A DNA stretch of 64,000 nucleotides. Source: Mycobacterium sp. Root265 (GTDB taxonomy: Bacteria; Actinomycetota; Actinomycetes; Mycobacteriales; Mycobacteriaceae). Below are positions 1 through 8,032 of the stretch, piece after piece. The stretch is taken from positions 436,651 to 500,650 of the forward strand of contig NZ_LMJA01000031.1 in assembly GCF_001428895.1 (NCBI RefSeq), read 5' to 3'. Position 1 is the first letter of the stretch. Every line of letters starts with the position of its first letter. The translations under genes and the position numbers were made by a program. Below the pieces are notes generated by a model, which saw nothing but the letters and a program-made list of their open reading frames with translations, had not been told where the DNA came from and made no database searches.

Positions 1-100
1 CGACGGGGTCTGCGGCCACCTCGGCGATCTTCCAGGCGAGGTGCTCGGTGCGGGGAAAGTCTTCGGCGCTGCGTCGTGTCCGGACGTCATGGATCTGCAT
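1..100 (-). CDS. prpD: 2-methylcitrate dehydratase PrpD (N-terminal fragment)
   Basis: Only the first 33 codons lie in the window; the gene runs off the left edge. The reading begins [20 protein letters not shown] and continues with [13 protein letters not shown], which I recognise as the N-terminus of mycobacterial PrpD (MmgE/PrpD family). PrpD dehydrates 2-methylcitrate in the methylcitrate cycle, which disposes of propionyl-CoA from odd-chain fatty acids and cholesterol. It is divergent from the PrpR-type regulator at 222, the arrangement known for prpR-prpDC in mycobacteria. The identity rests on a short fragment plus this context. Confidence 0.75.
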   Translation of the reverse strand, partial: MQIHDVRTRRSAEDFPRTEHLAWKIAEVAADPV

Positions 101-127
101 ATTCCGCACGGTACGCAGGCGGCGATA

Positions 128-189
128 TCGTGCGAAAGTACCTGTAAATGCGTAATTGTGCGTCCTTGGCCGGCACATTTTGCGAATGT
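128..189. promoter_or_regulatory. prpD-prpR intergenic region with candidate ScfR-family operators
   Basis: Between the divergent prpD and prpR starts lie two copies of TGCGAA (131-136 and 181-186). The second sits in an inverted repeat, ACATT-TTGCG-AATGT, at 175-189. RamB/PrpR-family regulators are known to bind TTTGCAAA-like sites, so these are plausible autoregulatory operators. The match is approximate and the assignment is inference. Confidence 0.35.
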
Positions 190-221
190 TGTGTAAGACG
201 CCTGTTATAGGGTTACACCCG

Positions 222-1646
222 GTGGCGAAGACCTTCGCGGGAGCCCGGCTACGGCGGCTCAGAGATGAACGAGGCCTGACTCAGGTCGCACTGGCCCGCG
301 CTCTCGGCCTGTCCACCAGTTACGTCAATCAGCTGGAGAACGACCAGCGCCCGATCACCGTTTCGGTACTCCTCGCCCTCGCCGATCGCTTCGACCTACC
401 GACCCACTACTTCGCCCCGGATTCCGACGCCCGGCTGCTGTCGGATCTGCGGGAGATCCTCGCCGACGGGCCCGCCACCATCGCCCAGATCGAAGAACTG
501 GTGGCCCGGATGCCGGAGGTCGGCCAGACCGTCGTCAGCATGCACCGGCGACTGCACGACGCGACGTCCGAACTCGAAACCGTGCACGGGCGCGCCAACC
601 TCGACGCGCAAGCCGGGACCCAGCAGCCGATGCCGTTCGAAGAGGTCCGCGACTTCTTCTACGACCGGCGCAACTACATCGACGCGCTCGACCGGGCCGC
701 CGAGGAGCTGTTCACCCGACACCGTCTGCAACTGGGTGGTGTGGATGCCCAGTTGGCCACGCTGCTGGCCGACGAATTCGGGATCACGGTCATCGTCGAC
801 GACGGAGACAGGCTGGGTTCAGACGTGAAGCGGCGCTTCCACGCCGAGACGAACACGCTGTATCTCGCGCGCTGGCTGCTACCCGGACAACGTGCGTTTC
901 AGCTCGCCACCCAACTCGCGCTGCTACTGCATTCGGAGCTGATCTCGGCGATCGTCGCCACCGACGACCAGCTCAGCAACGAGGCACGGGACGTGGCCCG
1001 CATCGGGCTGGCGAACTACTTCGCCGGTGCACTGCTGTTGCCCTACCGGATCTTCCTGTCCGCCGCCGAGGAGCTGCGCTACGACATCGACCGACTGGCA
1101 CGGCGATTCGAGCTGGGTTTCGAAACGGTCTGTCACCGGCTGTCGACCCTGCAACGTCCCGACGCCCGCGGCGTGCCGTTCATCTTCGTCCGCACGGACA
1201 GCGCGGGGAACATCTCGAAGCGTCAGTCGGCCACCGCTTTTCACTTCTCCCGGGTGGGCGGCAACTGCCCGCTGTGGGTGGTGCATCATGCGTTCGCGCG
1301 CCCCGGCGAGTTCCTGACCCAGGTGGCGCAAATGCCGGACGGCCGCAATTACTTCTGGCTGGCCAAGACCTCGGTGTCCACACCCAGCCGGTATCTGGGC
1401 ACCCCGAAGAGCTTTGCGATCGGCCTGGGTTGCGACCTGGCCTACGCCGACAAATTGGTCTACTCGGTGGGCATCGACCTCACCGATGCCGACGCAGCCG
1501 TGCCGATCGGGGCCGGCTGTCGCATCTGCGACCGGCCGGTCTGCCCACAACGGGCGTTTCCGTATGTGGGCCGACCCGTTCAGGTCGATCCGCATACCAG
1601 CAGCAACCTGCCGTACCCGCCGGCCACGCGTAGCTTCGAACCGTGA
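222..1646 (+). CDS. prpR: PrpR-type short-chain fatty acyl-CoA regulator (XRE HTH)
   Basis: Transcription factor of the RamB/PrpR (ScfR) family, which senses short-chain acyl-CoA and controls the methylcitrate and glyoxylate pathways. The GTG at 222 gives 474 residues and places the XRE helix-turn-helix ([20 protein letters not shown] and onward) at the N-terminus. An upstream ATG at 156 would add 22 residues of poor quality. The middle contains an IrrE/DUF955-like region (residues about 160-330). A C-terminal cysteine cluster (CRICDRPVC) matches the Fe-S-binding tail described for PrpR. Divergence from prpD favours PrpR over the paralogue RamB. Its stop overlaps the start of the following oxidase (GTGA), so the two are probably co-translated. 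Confidence 0.8.
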   Translation: MAKTFAGARLRRLRDERGLTQVALARALGLSTSYVNQLENDQRPITVSVLLALADRFDLPTHYFAPDSDARLLSDLREILADGPATIAQIEELVARMPEVGQTVVSMHRRLHDATSELETVHGRANLDAQAGTQQPMPFEEVRDFFYDRRNYIDALDRAAEELFTRHRLQLGGVDAQLATLLADEFGITVIVDDGDRLGSDVKRRFHAETNTLYLARWLLPGQRAFQLATQLALLLHSELISAIVATDDQLSNEARDVARIGLANYFAGALLLPYRIFLSAAEELRYDIDRLARRFELGFETVCHRLSTLQRPDARGVPFIFVRTDSAGNISKRQSATAFHFSRVGGNCPLWVVHHAFARPGEFLTQVAQMPDGRNYFWLAKTSVSTPSRYLGTPKSFAIGLGCDLAYADKLVYSVGIDLTDADAAVPIGAGCRICDRPVCPQRAFPYVGRPVQVDPHTSSNLPYPPATRSFEP

Positions 1647-2596
1647 CCGCGGCACTGCAGACCGTCGTGGTCGGCTCCGGGATCAGCGGGCTGACCACGG
1701 CCATCTCTCTGCTGGAGGCCGGCCACCGGGTGCGGATGGTGGCCGCAGACCGCGCCATGTCCACCACCTCGGCCGTGGCGGCGGCGGTGTGGTTCCCCAC
1801 CCACGTCGCCCCGTGGGAACGCGTATCGGGCTGGGGCGCGCACACCTTCGAGGTGCTCGCCGAGCAGGCGGCGGCGCACGCCCCGGGGATGGTGATGCGC
1901 GAGTCGCTCAGCCTCTATCGAACACCGCCGGGCGAACCCGGGTGGACAGCCGCCGTCGGCGATGTCCGGCCGGCCCGGCCGGACGAACTGCCTGAGGGCT
2001 ACCCCTACGGCTTGCGCTACGCGGTGCCGCTGGCGGAGATGCCCCACTACCTGCCATGGCTGGAGGCCCGGGTCCGCACCCTCGGTGCCCAGGTCACCCA
2101 GCGGCAGCTGGGGTCACTGGACGAGGTGGGCGACGGGGCCGACGTGGTGATCAACTGTGCCGGCCTCGGCGCGGGCGAATTGGTCGACGACCCGTCGGTG
2201 TATCCGGTGCGGGGGCAGGTCGTGCGGGTCAGCAATCCCGGTCTGACGATGTCGGTTCGCGACGAGGAGCATCCGGGTGGCCGCGCCTACGTGCACCCGC
2301 GGACCGAGGACTGCATTCTGGGCGGCACCCTCGATGAGGGGCAATGGGACACCACGGCCGACCCGGCCGTCGGCGCGGCGATCCTGGCACGGTGCGCCGA
2401 GCTGGTGCCCGCGCTACGCGACGCTCGAGTACACGAGCAGGTCGTCGGACTGCGGCCCGGGCGCCCGGCCGTCCGGCTCGAGGAAGGCGAGCGGTTGCGA
2501 TCCGGCGCACGAGTGGTGCACAACTATGGGCACGGCGGTTCGGGGATCACCTTGTGCTGGGGCTGCGCGCGCGAGGTCACCGCGCTCGTGGGCTGA
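1643..2596 (+). CDS. D-amino-acid oxidase
   Basis: FAD-dependent oxidase of 317 residues that would convert D-amino acids to 2-oxo acids, ammonia and H2O2. The N-terminus carries the FAD dinucleotide-binding motif VVVGSGISGLTTA (residues about 7-19). The C-terminus has the family signatures GLRPGRPAVRLE and NYGHGGSGIT. Length is normal for bacterial DAAO. The GTG start at 1643 overlaps the prpR stop by four bases, suggesting translational coupling. A link between prpR and D-amino-acid catabolism is not something I know of; it may simply be read-through. M. tuberculosis has a related enzyme (Aao). Confidence 0.85.
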   Translation: MTAALQTVVVGSGISGLTTAISLLEAGHRVRMVAADRAMSTTSAVAAAVWFPTHVAPWERVSGWGAHTFEVLAEQAAAHAPGMVMRESLSLYRTPPGEPGWTAAVGDVRPARPDELPEGYPYGLRYAVPLAEMPHYLPWLEARVRTLGAQVTQRQLGSLDEVGDGADVVINCAGLGAGELVDDPSVYPVRGQVVRVSNPGLTMSVRDEEHPGGRAYVHPRTEDCILGGTLDEGQWDTTADPAVGAAILARCAELVPALRDARVHEQVVGLRPGRPAVRLEEGERLRSGARVVHNYGHGGSGITLCWGCAREVTALVG

Positions 2597-2608
2597 CCCT
2601 CCCGGGAA

Positions 2609-3301
2609 TCAGCGGAAGTACTGCTCGTCACCCGACGGATAACCGCCGCCGGTGGTGGTGACATGCACGTGGTCGTAGTGGCCGTAACCGCCGGAGCCCG
2701 CCGCACCGCTCGGGGTGTAGTAGGTGCCCCGCCAGATGGCGTCCTGCATGCCGAAACGGGCGGCGTTCTTGGTGACGTAGGCGACGATCTGGTTGCCCAG
2801 CGCGACACCCTCCGCGCTTCCGGGGTTCGGGATCATCACGTCCAACGCCAGACCGTTGGGATGCCAGCGCAGCGCATCCGCGCGCACGCCGCCGATACTG
2901 CGGATTTCCGGGAACACCGCGCTGATGGCACGGGCGGCCAGAATCGTCTTGATCTGCAGACCGTGCTCGGGAGCCACGCCCTTGGGCAGCAGCAGTGATC
3001 GGGTGTCCGCGCGCCACCTCGACGCCGAGACGAGTTGCGCGGAGGCGACCTCAGGGGCGGCGGCCACGATGGCGGACGGGCTCCAGCCGAAGGATGCCGG
3101 CGCGGCCACGACCTCGACGCCCAACGGGGCGGCCTCGGCGGCGGTGACCACGGCCGGAGCAGCGACTCGTGCCCCGGGATCAGGGGCCGTACCAGGCTGG
3201 ATATCGCCGCCGATGGAGAAGAGCACGGCCGCCGGCGCCACGATGGCGGCGAGCGCGGCAGTCGACCGCAGTCGGCCGTGAGCCATTCCTTGTCGCCGCA
3301 T
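2609..3301 (-). CDS. Secreted protein with M15/ARB_07466-like peptidase domain
   Basis: A 230-residue exported protein. The N-terminus (MRRQGMAHGRLRSTAALAAI and onward) has basic residues followed by a hydrophobic stretch typical of a signal peptide. The C-terminal half has LRWHPNGLALDVMIP and GYGHYDHVHV, histidine/aspartate motifs resembling zinc-binding peptidases of the M15/VanY fold and the ARB_07466-like C-terminal domain. A role in peptidoglycan processing is plausible but not proven. A second ATG (MAHGRL, 3286) could be the true start. It is convergent with the oxidase, only 12 bases apart. Tandem direct repeats lie upstream (3379-3407). Confidence 0.65.
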   Translation of the reverse strand: MRRQGMAHGRLRSTAALAAIVAPAAVLFSIGGDIQPGTAPDPGARVAAPAVVTAAEAAPLGVEVVAAPASFGWSPSAIVAAAPEVASAQLVSASRWRADTRSLLLPKGVAPEHGLQIKTILAARAISAVFPEIRSIGGVRADALRWHPNGLALDVMIPNPGSAEGVALGNQIVAYVTKNAARFGMQDAIWRGTYYTPSGAAGSGGYGHYDHVHVTTTGGGYPSGDEQYFR

Positions 3302-3378
3302 TCACCACACCTTCGAGCTCGCCGACTTCGACTTCAGCAACCGCCGAGACCCGGCCGTTTGCTTGTCGTTACCTATCC

Positions 3379-3407
3379 GTGACTTAACCCGGGTGACTAT
3401 AACCCGG
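3379..3407. promoter_or_regulatory. Tandem GTGACT-AACCCGG repeats upstream of the secreted protein
   Basis: Two head-to-tail copies of GTGACT(A)TAACCCGG lie at 3379-3392 and 3393-3407. They sit in the 169-base gap between the Hsp70-like gene and the secreted peptidase-like gene, both leftward. Tandem spacing of about one and a half helical turns suggests a direct-repeat binding regulator. On the minus strand this reads as GTCAC direct repeats, reminiscent of MtrA sites at cell-wall hydrolase genes, but that is a guess. Confidence 0.3.
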
Positions 3408-3470
3408 CGTGTCGCAGCAGCTCAACTCTTTGTGAGATTGGTATGAGCAGGTGAAGTGGCAGGTCCCGGC

Positions 3471-5312
3471 CTACGGGGCCGCCGGAGCGGCCGGGTTGGG
3501 CACCTGGACAGGTATCGGCGGCAGCAAAGGAATGTTGATGTACGTCGTCGTCATCGCCGGTGCCTGAGACACCGTGGTGACCTCCGCGGTGGTGGTCGGC
3601 AACGTGCTCGGCGCCGTCGTCGTGGTGGTCGTCGGCACCGTCGTGGTCGTGGTCGTGGTCGTCGTGGTGGACGGCGTCGTGGTGGTCGTCGTGGTGGTCG
3701 TGGTCGTCGTGGTGGTGGTCGTCGTGGTTGTTGTCGGCGGCGTCGTCGTGGTCGTGTGCGTCGTCGGCGCCACCGGCTGCGGTGCGACGGGCTCCGGTGG
3801 CGGCGGCGGTGCGGGCGGCGCCTCGGTCACGGTGAGGACGGGCGGCGGCGTCTCGATCACCGGCGGCTGCTCAACAGGAGGTGGGGTGTACACCCCCGAC
3901 ACCGGCGCGGTCGACGGGGTTGGTGTGTCGGTTTCCGAGACACCGGTCAACGCGATCGCCACGCCGCCGAGCGCGACGACGGCCAGGATTCCCGCGGCGG
4001 CGAAAACCGCCATCGGCAGCCGTGGCACGCCCCGGGACTCGTCCTCGTATTGGGCCGGAACATGTTGGGAGACAATGCGGGTGGATTCATCCCCGATGTA
4101 CGGGTTCGCCGCACTGACCTCGGGGTAGTCGTCGGGGCCGGTGTAGGGCACCGGCTCGCCGCCGCCGTCGTCATCCTGCGACCACGCCAGCGCCCGGAAC
4201 GTCGAGGACCCGGACTGGTCCGGGATCACGATGGGCGGTGCCAGGCTGGTGGGGGCGTCGGCACCGAGTGCCGGAGCCATCCCGGTCTGCGCGCCGGCCT
4301 CGGCCGCACCGGCCGCGAACAGCGCCGCCCCGACGGCCGCGTCCAGTGCAGGCTGCGGGGTGCTGACCACCGGGATCTGGGTGTGCGCGGACAGCTGCCG
4401 GGTGATCAGCGGAATACTGGCACCGCCACCCGCGGTGGCGATCACGGATACATCGTTCCAGCCGATCCTGTTGCGCTGCAACAGATTGTCCAGCTCATCG
4501 AGAACCTGCTGCAGCGGCTCGGCGAGCAACGCCTCCAGCTCGGCGCGCGTCACCCGCACCACCGACCGGTATCCGGGCAGTGCCACCGGGATCTCGGTGG
4601 CCGTCGCCGCGGACAACCGCTCCTTGGCCTGCCTGCACTCCTCACGCAATGCACCGAGCAGCCCGACCGCGGCGGTGGCGCCCGGGTCGGTGTCCTCGAT
4701 GCCGGACAGCACGTGGGTCAGCAGCGCCTGGTCGATCAGGTCACCGGAGAATTCGGCCACCCGGGTCGTCTCGTCGAGCGGCTCGAAGGCCGCGCCGGAA
4801 TCGGCGAGAGTGATGCTGGTGCCACCACCGCCCAGATCCACCAGCACCACCGGACCGCCGGCGCTCAGGCCCGGATTGATGTGCAGCGAGGTCAACGCGG
4901 CGACGGCATCGGAGACCAGCCTCGGCGGTGTCCCGTTCGGGGAGAGCACCGGGTTGGTCCGCAGCGTCGCCCGCAGCGCCCGCAGCGTCGCAGCGTTCCA
5001 GTGCGCGGGAACCGCGACGGCTGTCTGCGCCGAAGCGGTGCCGCCCACGACACCGACCATCGCCTCCAGCGCCTCGGCCAACAGGTCGTCGGCCGGATAG
5101 GACGATCCGTCCGAGGCCACCAGCGGCACCGGATCCCCCACGCGGTCAACGAATCCGGTCAGCACCTGTCCGGGCTGACCGGATGGCGCACCGACTTCCG
5201 GCGCGCCCTGCACCGGAAGTGTCAGAACAGCGCGCCGAGTCACGGGCAGGTCGCCGACACGTGCCGCGACCAGGTTGGTCGTCCCGATGGACAACCCCAA
5301 CGGGTCGGTCAT
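3471..5312 (-). CDS. Hsp70-like membrane protein with polythreonine C-terminus
   Basis: A 613-residue protein. Residues 1-335 form an actin/Hsp70-type ATPase domain: phosphate-1-like LGLSIGTTNLVAARVG, phosphate-2-like VVLVDLGGGGTSITL (155-169) and adenosine-motif-like ATAGGGASIPLI. There is no recognisable Hsp70 substrate-binding domain. A single membrane segment at about 432-456 is followed by a proline-rich stretch (470-515), a threonine-rich tract (517-575) and a proline-rich end. The ATG at 5312 is chosen because MTDPLGLSIGTTN starts the fold directly; longer frames add unrelated residues. The ATPase is probably cytosolic, with the Thr/Pro tail outside and possibly O-mannosylated (inference). 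Not a housekeeping DnaK. Confidence 0.75.
   Translation of the reverse strand: MTDPLGLSIGTTNLVAARVGDLPVTRRAVLTLPVQGAPEVGAPSGQPGQVLTGFVDRVGDPVPLVASDGSSYPADDLLAEALEAMVGVVGGTASAQTAVAVPAHWNAATLRALRATLRTNPVLSPNGTPPRLVSDAVAALTSLHINPGLSAGGPVVLVDLGGGGTSITLADSGAAFEPLDETTRVAEFSGDLIDQALLTHVLSGIEDTDPGATAAVGLLGALREECRQAKERLSAATATEIPVALPGYRSVVRVTRAELEALLAEPLQQVLDELDNLLQRNRIGWNDVSVIATAGGGASIPLITRQLSAHTQIPVVSTPQPALDAAVGAALFAAGAAEAGAQTGMAPALGADAPTSLAPPIVIPDQSGSSTFRALAWSQDDDGGGEPVPYTGPDDYPEVSAANPYIGDESTRIVSQHVPAQYEDESRGVPRLPMAVFAAAGILAVVALGGVAIALTGVSETDTPTPSTAPVSGVYTPPPVEQPPVIETPPPVLTVTEAPPAPPPPPEPVAPQPVAPTTHTTTTTPPTTTTTTTTTTTTTTTTTTTTPSTTTTTTTTTTVPTTTTTTAPSTLPTTTAEVTTVSQAPAMTTTYINIPLLPPIPVQVPNPAAPAAP
3588..3764 (-). 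repeat. Low-complexity tract encoding polythreonine
   Basis: The plus strand shows near-continuous GTGGTC/GTCGTG trinucleotides; on the coding strand these are ACC/ACG/ACA threonine codons for residues about 517-575 of the Hsp70-like protein. Such a tract can vary in length by slippage and may be misassembled. Confidence 0.85.
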
Positions 5313-5381
5313 TGGGCCCACCATAACCGCCGCCACTCCGATCGGCCGAACGGACACAACGCGGGGAAAGCCTGTGTTGTG

Positions 5382-5861
5382 ATGTCGGGCATGGCTGACA
5401 ACCTCGCTGAAATCGAAGCAATCAAACAGGTCAAGTACCGCTACCTGCGTGCGCTGGACACCAAACACTGGGACGATTTCGCCGACACCCTCACCGAGGA
5501 CGTGGTCGGGGACTACGGCGAATCACTCGGCGAGGAGCATCACTTCACCGACCGCGCGACGCTCGTGGAGTTCATGCGCAACTCGATGCCGGCCGGCATC
5601 ATCACCGAGCACCGGGTGACCCATCCCGAGATCGCCATCGACGGGGACGAGGCCACCGGCATCTGGTACCTGCAGGACAAGGTCATCGCCGCCGAGTTCA
5701 ACTTCATGCTCATCGGAGCCGGCTTCTATCACGACAGCTACCGGCGCACCGCGGACGGCTGGAAGATCAGCAAGACCGGCTACGACCGGACCTACGACGC
5801 CTCGCTGTCCACCGAGACCGTCGGCTTCAAGGTGAAAGCCGGTCGGGCCGTGAACATCTGA
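5382..5861 (+). CDS. SnoaL-like nuclear transport factor 2 family protein
   Basis: A small protein (159 residues from ATG 5382, 156 from ATG 5391) of the SnoaL/NTF2-like fold. The N-terminus AIKQVKYRYLRALDTKHWDD matches the first helix of the SnoaL_4 family. Further conserved features are TEDVVGDYG and a C-terminal YRRTADGWKISKTGYDRTY strand. Relatives bind or isomerise small hydrophobic substrates such as polyketides or steroids; the actual substrate cannot be read here. The GGGAAAG at 5364-5370 sits better with the 5382 start. It is divergent from the Hsp70-like gene and ends one base before the L,D-transpeptidase stop. Confidence 0.75.
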   Translation: MSGMADNLAEIEAIKQVKYRYLRALDTKHWDDFADTLTEDVVGDYGESLGEEHHFTDRATLVEFMRNSMPAGIITEHRVTHPEIAIDGDEATGIWYLQDKVIAAEFNFMLIGAGFYHDSYRRTADGWKISKTGYDRTYDASLSTETVGFKVKAGRAVNI

Positions 5862-6512
5862 CTACTTCGAGACGGCGATCAAGGCTCCCGGGCGCAGCCA
5901 CCGGATGATCTTCACCAGCGCGGCGTCATCGATGGCGACGCACCCCGCCGTCGCGCTGCCGTCGGTGGTGTGCAGGAAGAACGCACTACCCGCGCCGGGC
6001 GCCCGCGCCTTGTTCACCCCCATCACCACCGCGTGCGCGTACTGCGGGATCTGCAGGTTCTCGGTGCCGCTGTCCTCGGTCGCGAACGGGCACTGCGCCT
6101 TCTCGCACACCTGCATGGTGTTGTAGGTCGCGCTGTTCACATCGCCGTCCCACCAGTGATTCGGCCCCACCTGGACGTAGGGCAGACCACCACCGGGATT
6201 GGCCTGGGTGCCGAACGCGAAGTCGAGGCTGAACACACCCATCGGCGTCTTCATCGAACCCTCGCGGATCTCCTGTGCCATGCCGCTCGAACCGATGTGG
6301 GCCGGTATGCCGATCCCGACCGGGTTCCAGCCCGCGGCGGTCCGCTCCCACACATCGATTTTCGCCGTCGTAGGCCCCACGCCCACAACCGAAATCACCT
6401 GCGTGGCGTTGCCGACGGAGTTGACGAACCAGGGTGTCTCGGCGGCGTTGACGACCGGCGCCGACCCGAGGGCCAGCCAGAGCGCGCTCAACACCACGAG
6501 TAGTCGGCGCAT
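5862..6512 (-). CDS. Secreted L,D-transpeptidase family (YkuD-like) protein
   Basis: A 216-residue exported protein. A signal peptide is clear (MRRLLVVLSALWLALGSAPV, cleavage near VNAAE). The C-terminal half contains HTTDGSATAGCVAID, the H...SxxGC catalytic motif of YkuD/L,D-transpeptidase domains, with the nucleophilic cysteine in GCVAI. The short YafK/COG3786-like layout without Ig domains differs from the main mycobacterial LdtA-E enzymes, so it may be an auxiliary cross-linking or hydrolytic enzyme. It acts outside the membrane on peptidoglycan (family knowledge). It is convergent with the SnoaL-like gene. Confidence 0.75.
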   Translation of the reverse strand: MRRLLVVLSALWLALGSAPVVNAAETPWFVNSVGNATQVISVVGVGPTTAKIDVWERTAAGWNPVGIGIPAHIGSSGMAQEIREGSMKTPMGVFSLDFAFGTQANPGGGLPYVQVGPNHWWDGDVNSATYNTMQVCEKAQCPFATEDSGTENLQIPQYAHAVVMGVNKARAPGAGSAFFLHTTDGSATAGCVAIDDAALVKIIRWLRPGALIAVSK

Positions 6513-6556
6513 CCGACCATCGTCGGCACCGCAGGTGACTCAGGTCAAGTCAAGGT

Positions 6557-6583
6557 TTGGACACGGCGCTTTGTGCGTACCTT
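6557..6583 (+). promoter_or_regulatory. Candidate promoter for leaderless PAP2/lipid-kinase mRNA
   Basis: A TANNNT -10 element (TACCTT, 6578-6583) ends six bases before the ATG at 6590, and a TTGGAC -35-like hexamer lies at 6557-6562 with a 15-base spacer. The geometry would make the A of the ATG the transcription start, as in many mycobacterial leaderless genes. Confidence 0.4.
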
Positions 6584-6589
6584 GTAGCC

Positions 6590-8032
6590 ATGGGACTTGG
6601 AACGGTCGACCGGCGCATTTTCCTGGCCGTTGCAGAATCCGACAGCAAAGTACTCGATACGGTGATGCCCAAGCTGACTTCGGCCGCCGACCACTCGAAA
6701 CTGTGGTTCGCGATCGGCGCCGGACTCATCGCCGCGGGTACCCCATCCATGCGCCGCGGCGCAGCCCGCGGCCTGCTCACGCTGTCGGTGACCAGCCTGG
6801 TCACCAATCAGGGAGCCAAGCGCATCTGGGTGCGGCAGCGACCGGACTTCGCAACGGTGCCCTTCGTCCGGCGCTCGCGGCGCATGCCGACATCGAACTC
6901 GCTGCCGTCCGGGCACTCCGCCAGCGCGGCCGCCTTCGCGGTCGGTGTCGGCCTGGAGAATCGCAACCTGGGTTTCGGTCTCGGTGCGCTCGCCGGCCTG
7001 GTCGGCCTGTCCCGGGTGGCCACCGGCGCGCACTATCCGGGCGATGTGCTGGCCGGATTCGGAATCGGCACCGCCATCGCGCTCGTCGGCGCAGGCGTGG
7101 TGAAACCGCTCAGACAACCCCCGGCCATCGCGTCCGAGCCGCGCGTTTTAGACACCGAGCCCCGCCCGAACGGCGAGGGCGTGGTGCTCGTGGTCAACCC
7201 GAACTCCGGCAGCGGCACCGGCGGGCGCATCCTCGACGAGGTCCGCGAGGCACTGCCCAAGGCCGAGATCGTCGAGGTCGGCGACACCGAAGACATCGAG
7301 GAGAAGTTGCGCGAGGCCGCCGATCGGGCCGAGGTACTGGCCGTCGGGGGCGGCGATGGCACCGTCTCGTGCGCCGCCGGAATCGCCTACGAGGCGAACG
7401 TGCCGCTGGCGGTTTTTCCGGGCGGCACCTTCAACCACTTCGCCAAGGACATCGGCTGCGAGACGGTCGCCGCCACCGTCGAGGCGATCCGCGCCGGATC
7501 CGCCGCGTACGTCGACATCATCCGGTTCAACGACTCCGACACCGTCGTCAACACCGCGAGCATCGGCGCCTATCCGAAGTTCGTCCGCATCCGGGAAAAG
7601 CTCGAGCACAAGATGGGCAAACCCCTGGCCGGCGCCTACGCGCTGTACCGGACGCTGAGCAGCGACGCCACGGTGCGCATCCGGTACGACAACAAGACCG
7701 TGCAGACATCGCTGTTCTTCCTGGGCAATTCGCTGTACTCGCCGTCGGGTTTCGCGCCGTCACGCCGGGTGCGGATGGATGACGGCCTCATCGACGTCAG
7801 GATCCTGGAAACCGGTCGTAGGTTCAGCACGGTGCGGATCCTGACCGCCCTGGCGACGGGCAGGCTGGTGTACAGCCCGCTCTACCGCGAACTGCGGGTC
7901 CCCGAGTTCAGCTTCACCGCTGTGGACGGTCCCACGCCAATCGCGCACGACGGTGAGGTGGAAGTCGTTGCGCAGGAAGCGAATTTCAAGGCGCTGTACC
8001 GGGCGCTGCCGGTTTTTCGTCCACTACCGTGA
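6590..8032 (+). CDS. PAP2 phosphatase / diacylglycerol-kinase-type lipid kinase fusion
   Basis: A 480-residue bifunctional protein. The N-terminal PAP2 domain (about 20-170) shows all three acid-phosphatase motifs: KRIWVRQRP, PSGHSASAA and SRVATGAHYPGD. The C-terminal DAGK/sphingosine-kinase domain (about 195-480) shows VVNPNSGSGTGG, the nucleotide loop VGGGDGTVSCA and PGGTFNHFAKD. It would dephosphorylate one lipid phosphate and phosphorylate a lipid acceptor, presumably in phospholipid turnover at the membrane. The ATG at 6590 is favoured by the leaderless promoter geometry over 6557. It overlaps the 3' end of a convergent second PAP2 gene by 47 bases. Confidence 0.85.
   Translation: MGLGTVDRRIFLAVAESDSKVLDTVMPKLTSAADHSKLWFAIGAGLIAAGTPSMRRGAARGLLTLSVTSLVTNQGAKRIWVRQRPDFATVPFVRRSRRMPTSNSLPSGHSASAAAFAVGVGLENRNLGFGLGALAGLVGLSRVATGAHYPGDVLAGFGIGTAIALVGAGVVKPLRQPPAIASEPRVLDTEPRPNGEGVVLVVNPNSGSGTGGRILDEVREALPKAEIVEVGDTEDIEEKLREAADRAEVLAVGGGDGTVSCAAGIAYEANVPLAVFPGGTFNHFAKDIGCETVAATVEAIRAGSAAYVDIIRFNDSDTVVNTASIGAYPKFVRIREKLEHKMGKPLAGAYALYRTLSSDATVRIRYDNKTVQTSLFFLGNSLYSPSGFAPSRRVRMDDGLIDVRILETGRRFSTVRILTALATGRLVYSPLYRELRVPEFSFTAVDGPTPIAHDGEVEVVAQEANFKALYRALPVFRPLP

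Noticed and set aside
3588-3764. Trinucleotide repetition looking like a CRISPR or tandem array
   Set aside because: There are no spacers; it is a continuous coding low-complexity tract for threonine.
3456-5381. Long plus-strand frame opposite the Hsp70-like gene
   Set aside because: Its translation is an Arg/Gly-rich repeat caused by the polythreonine tract on the other strand; only its last part (5382-5861) is the real SnoaL-like gene.
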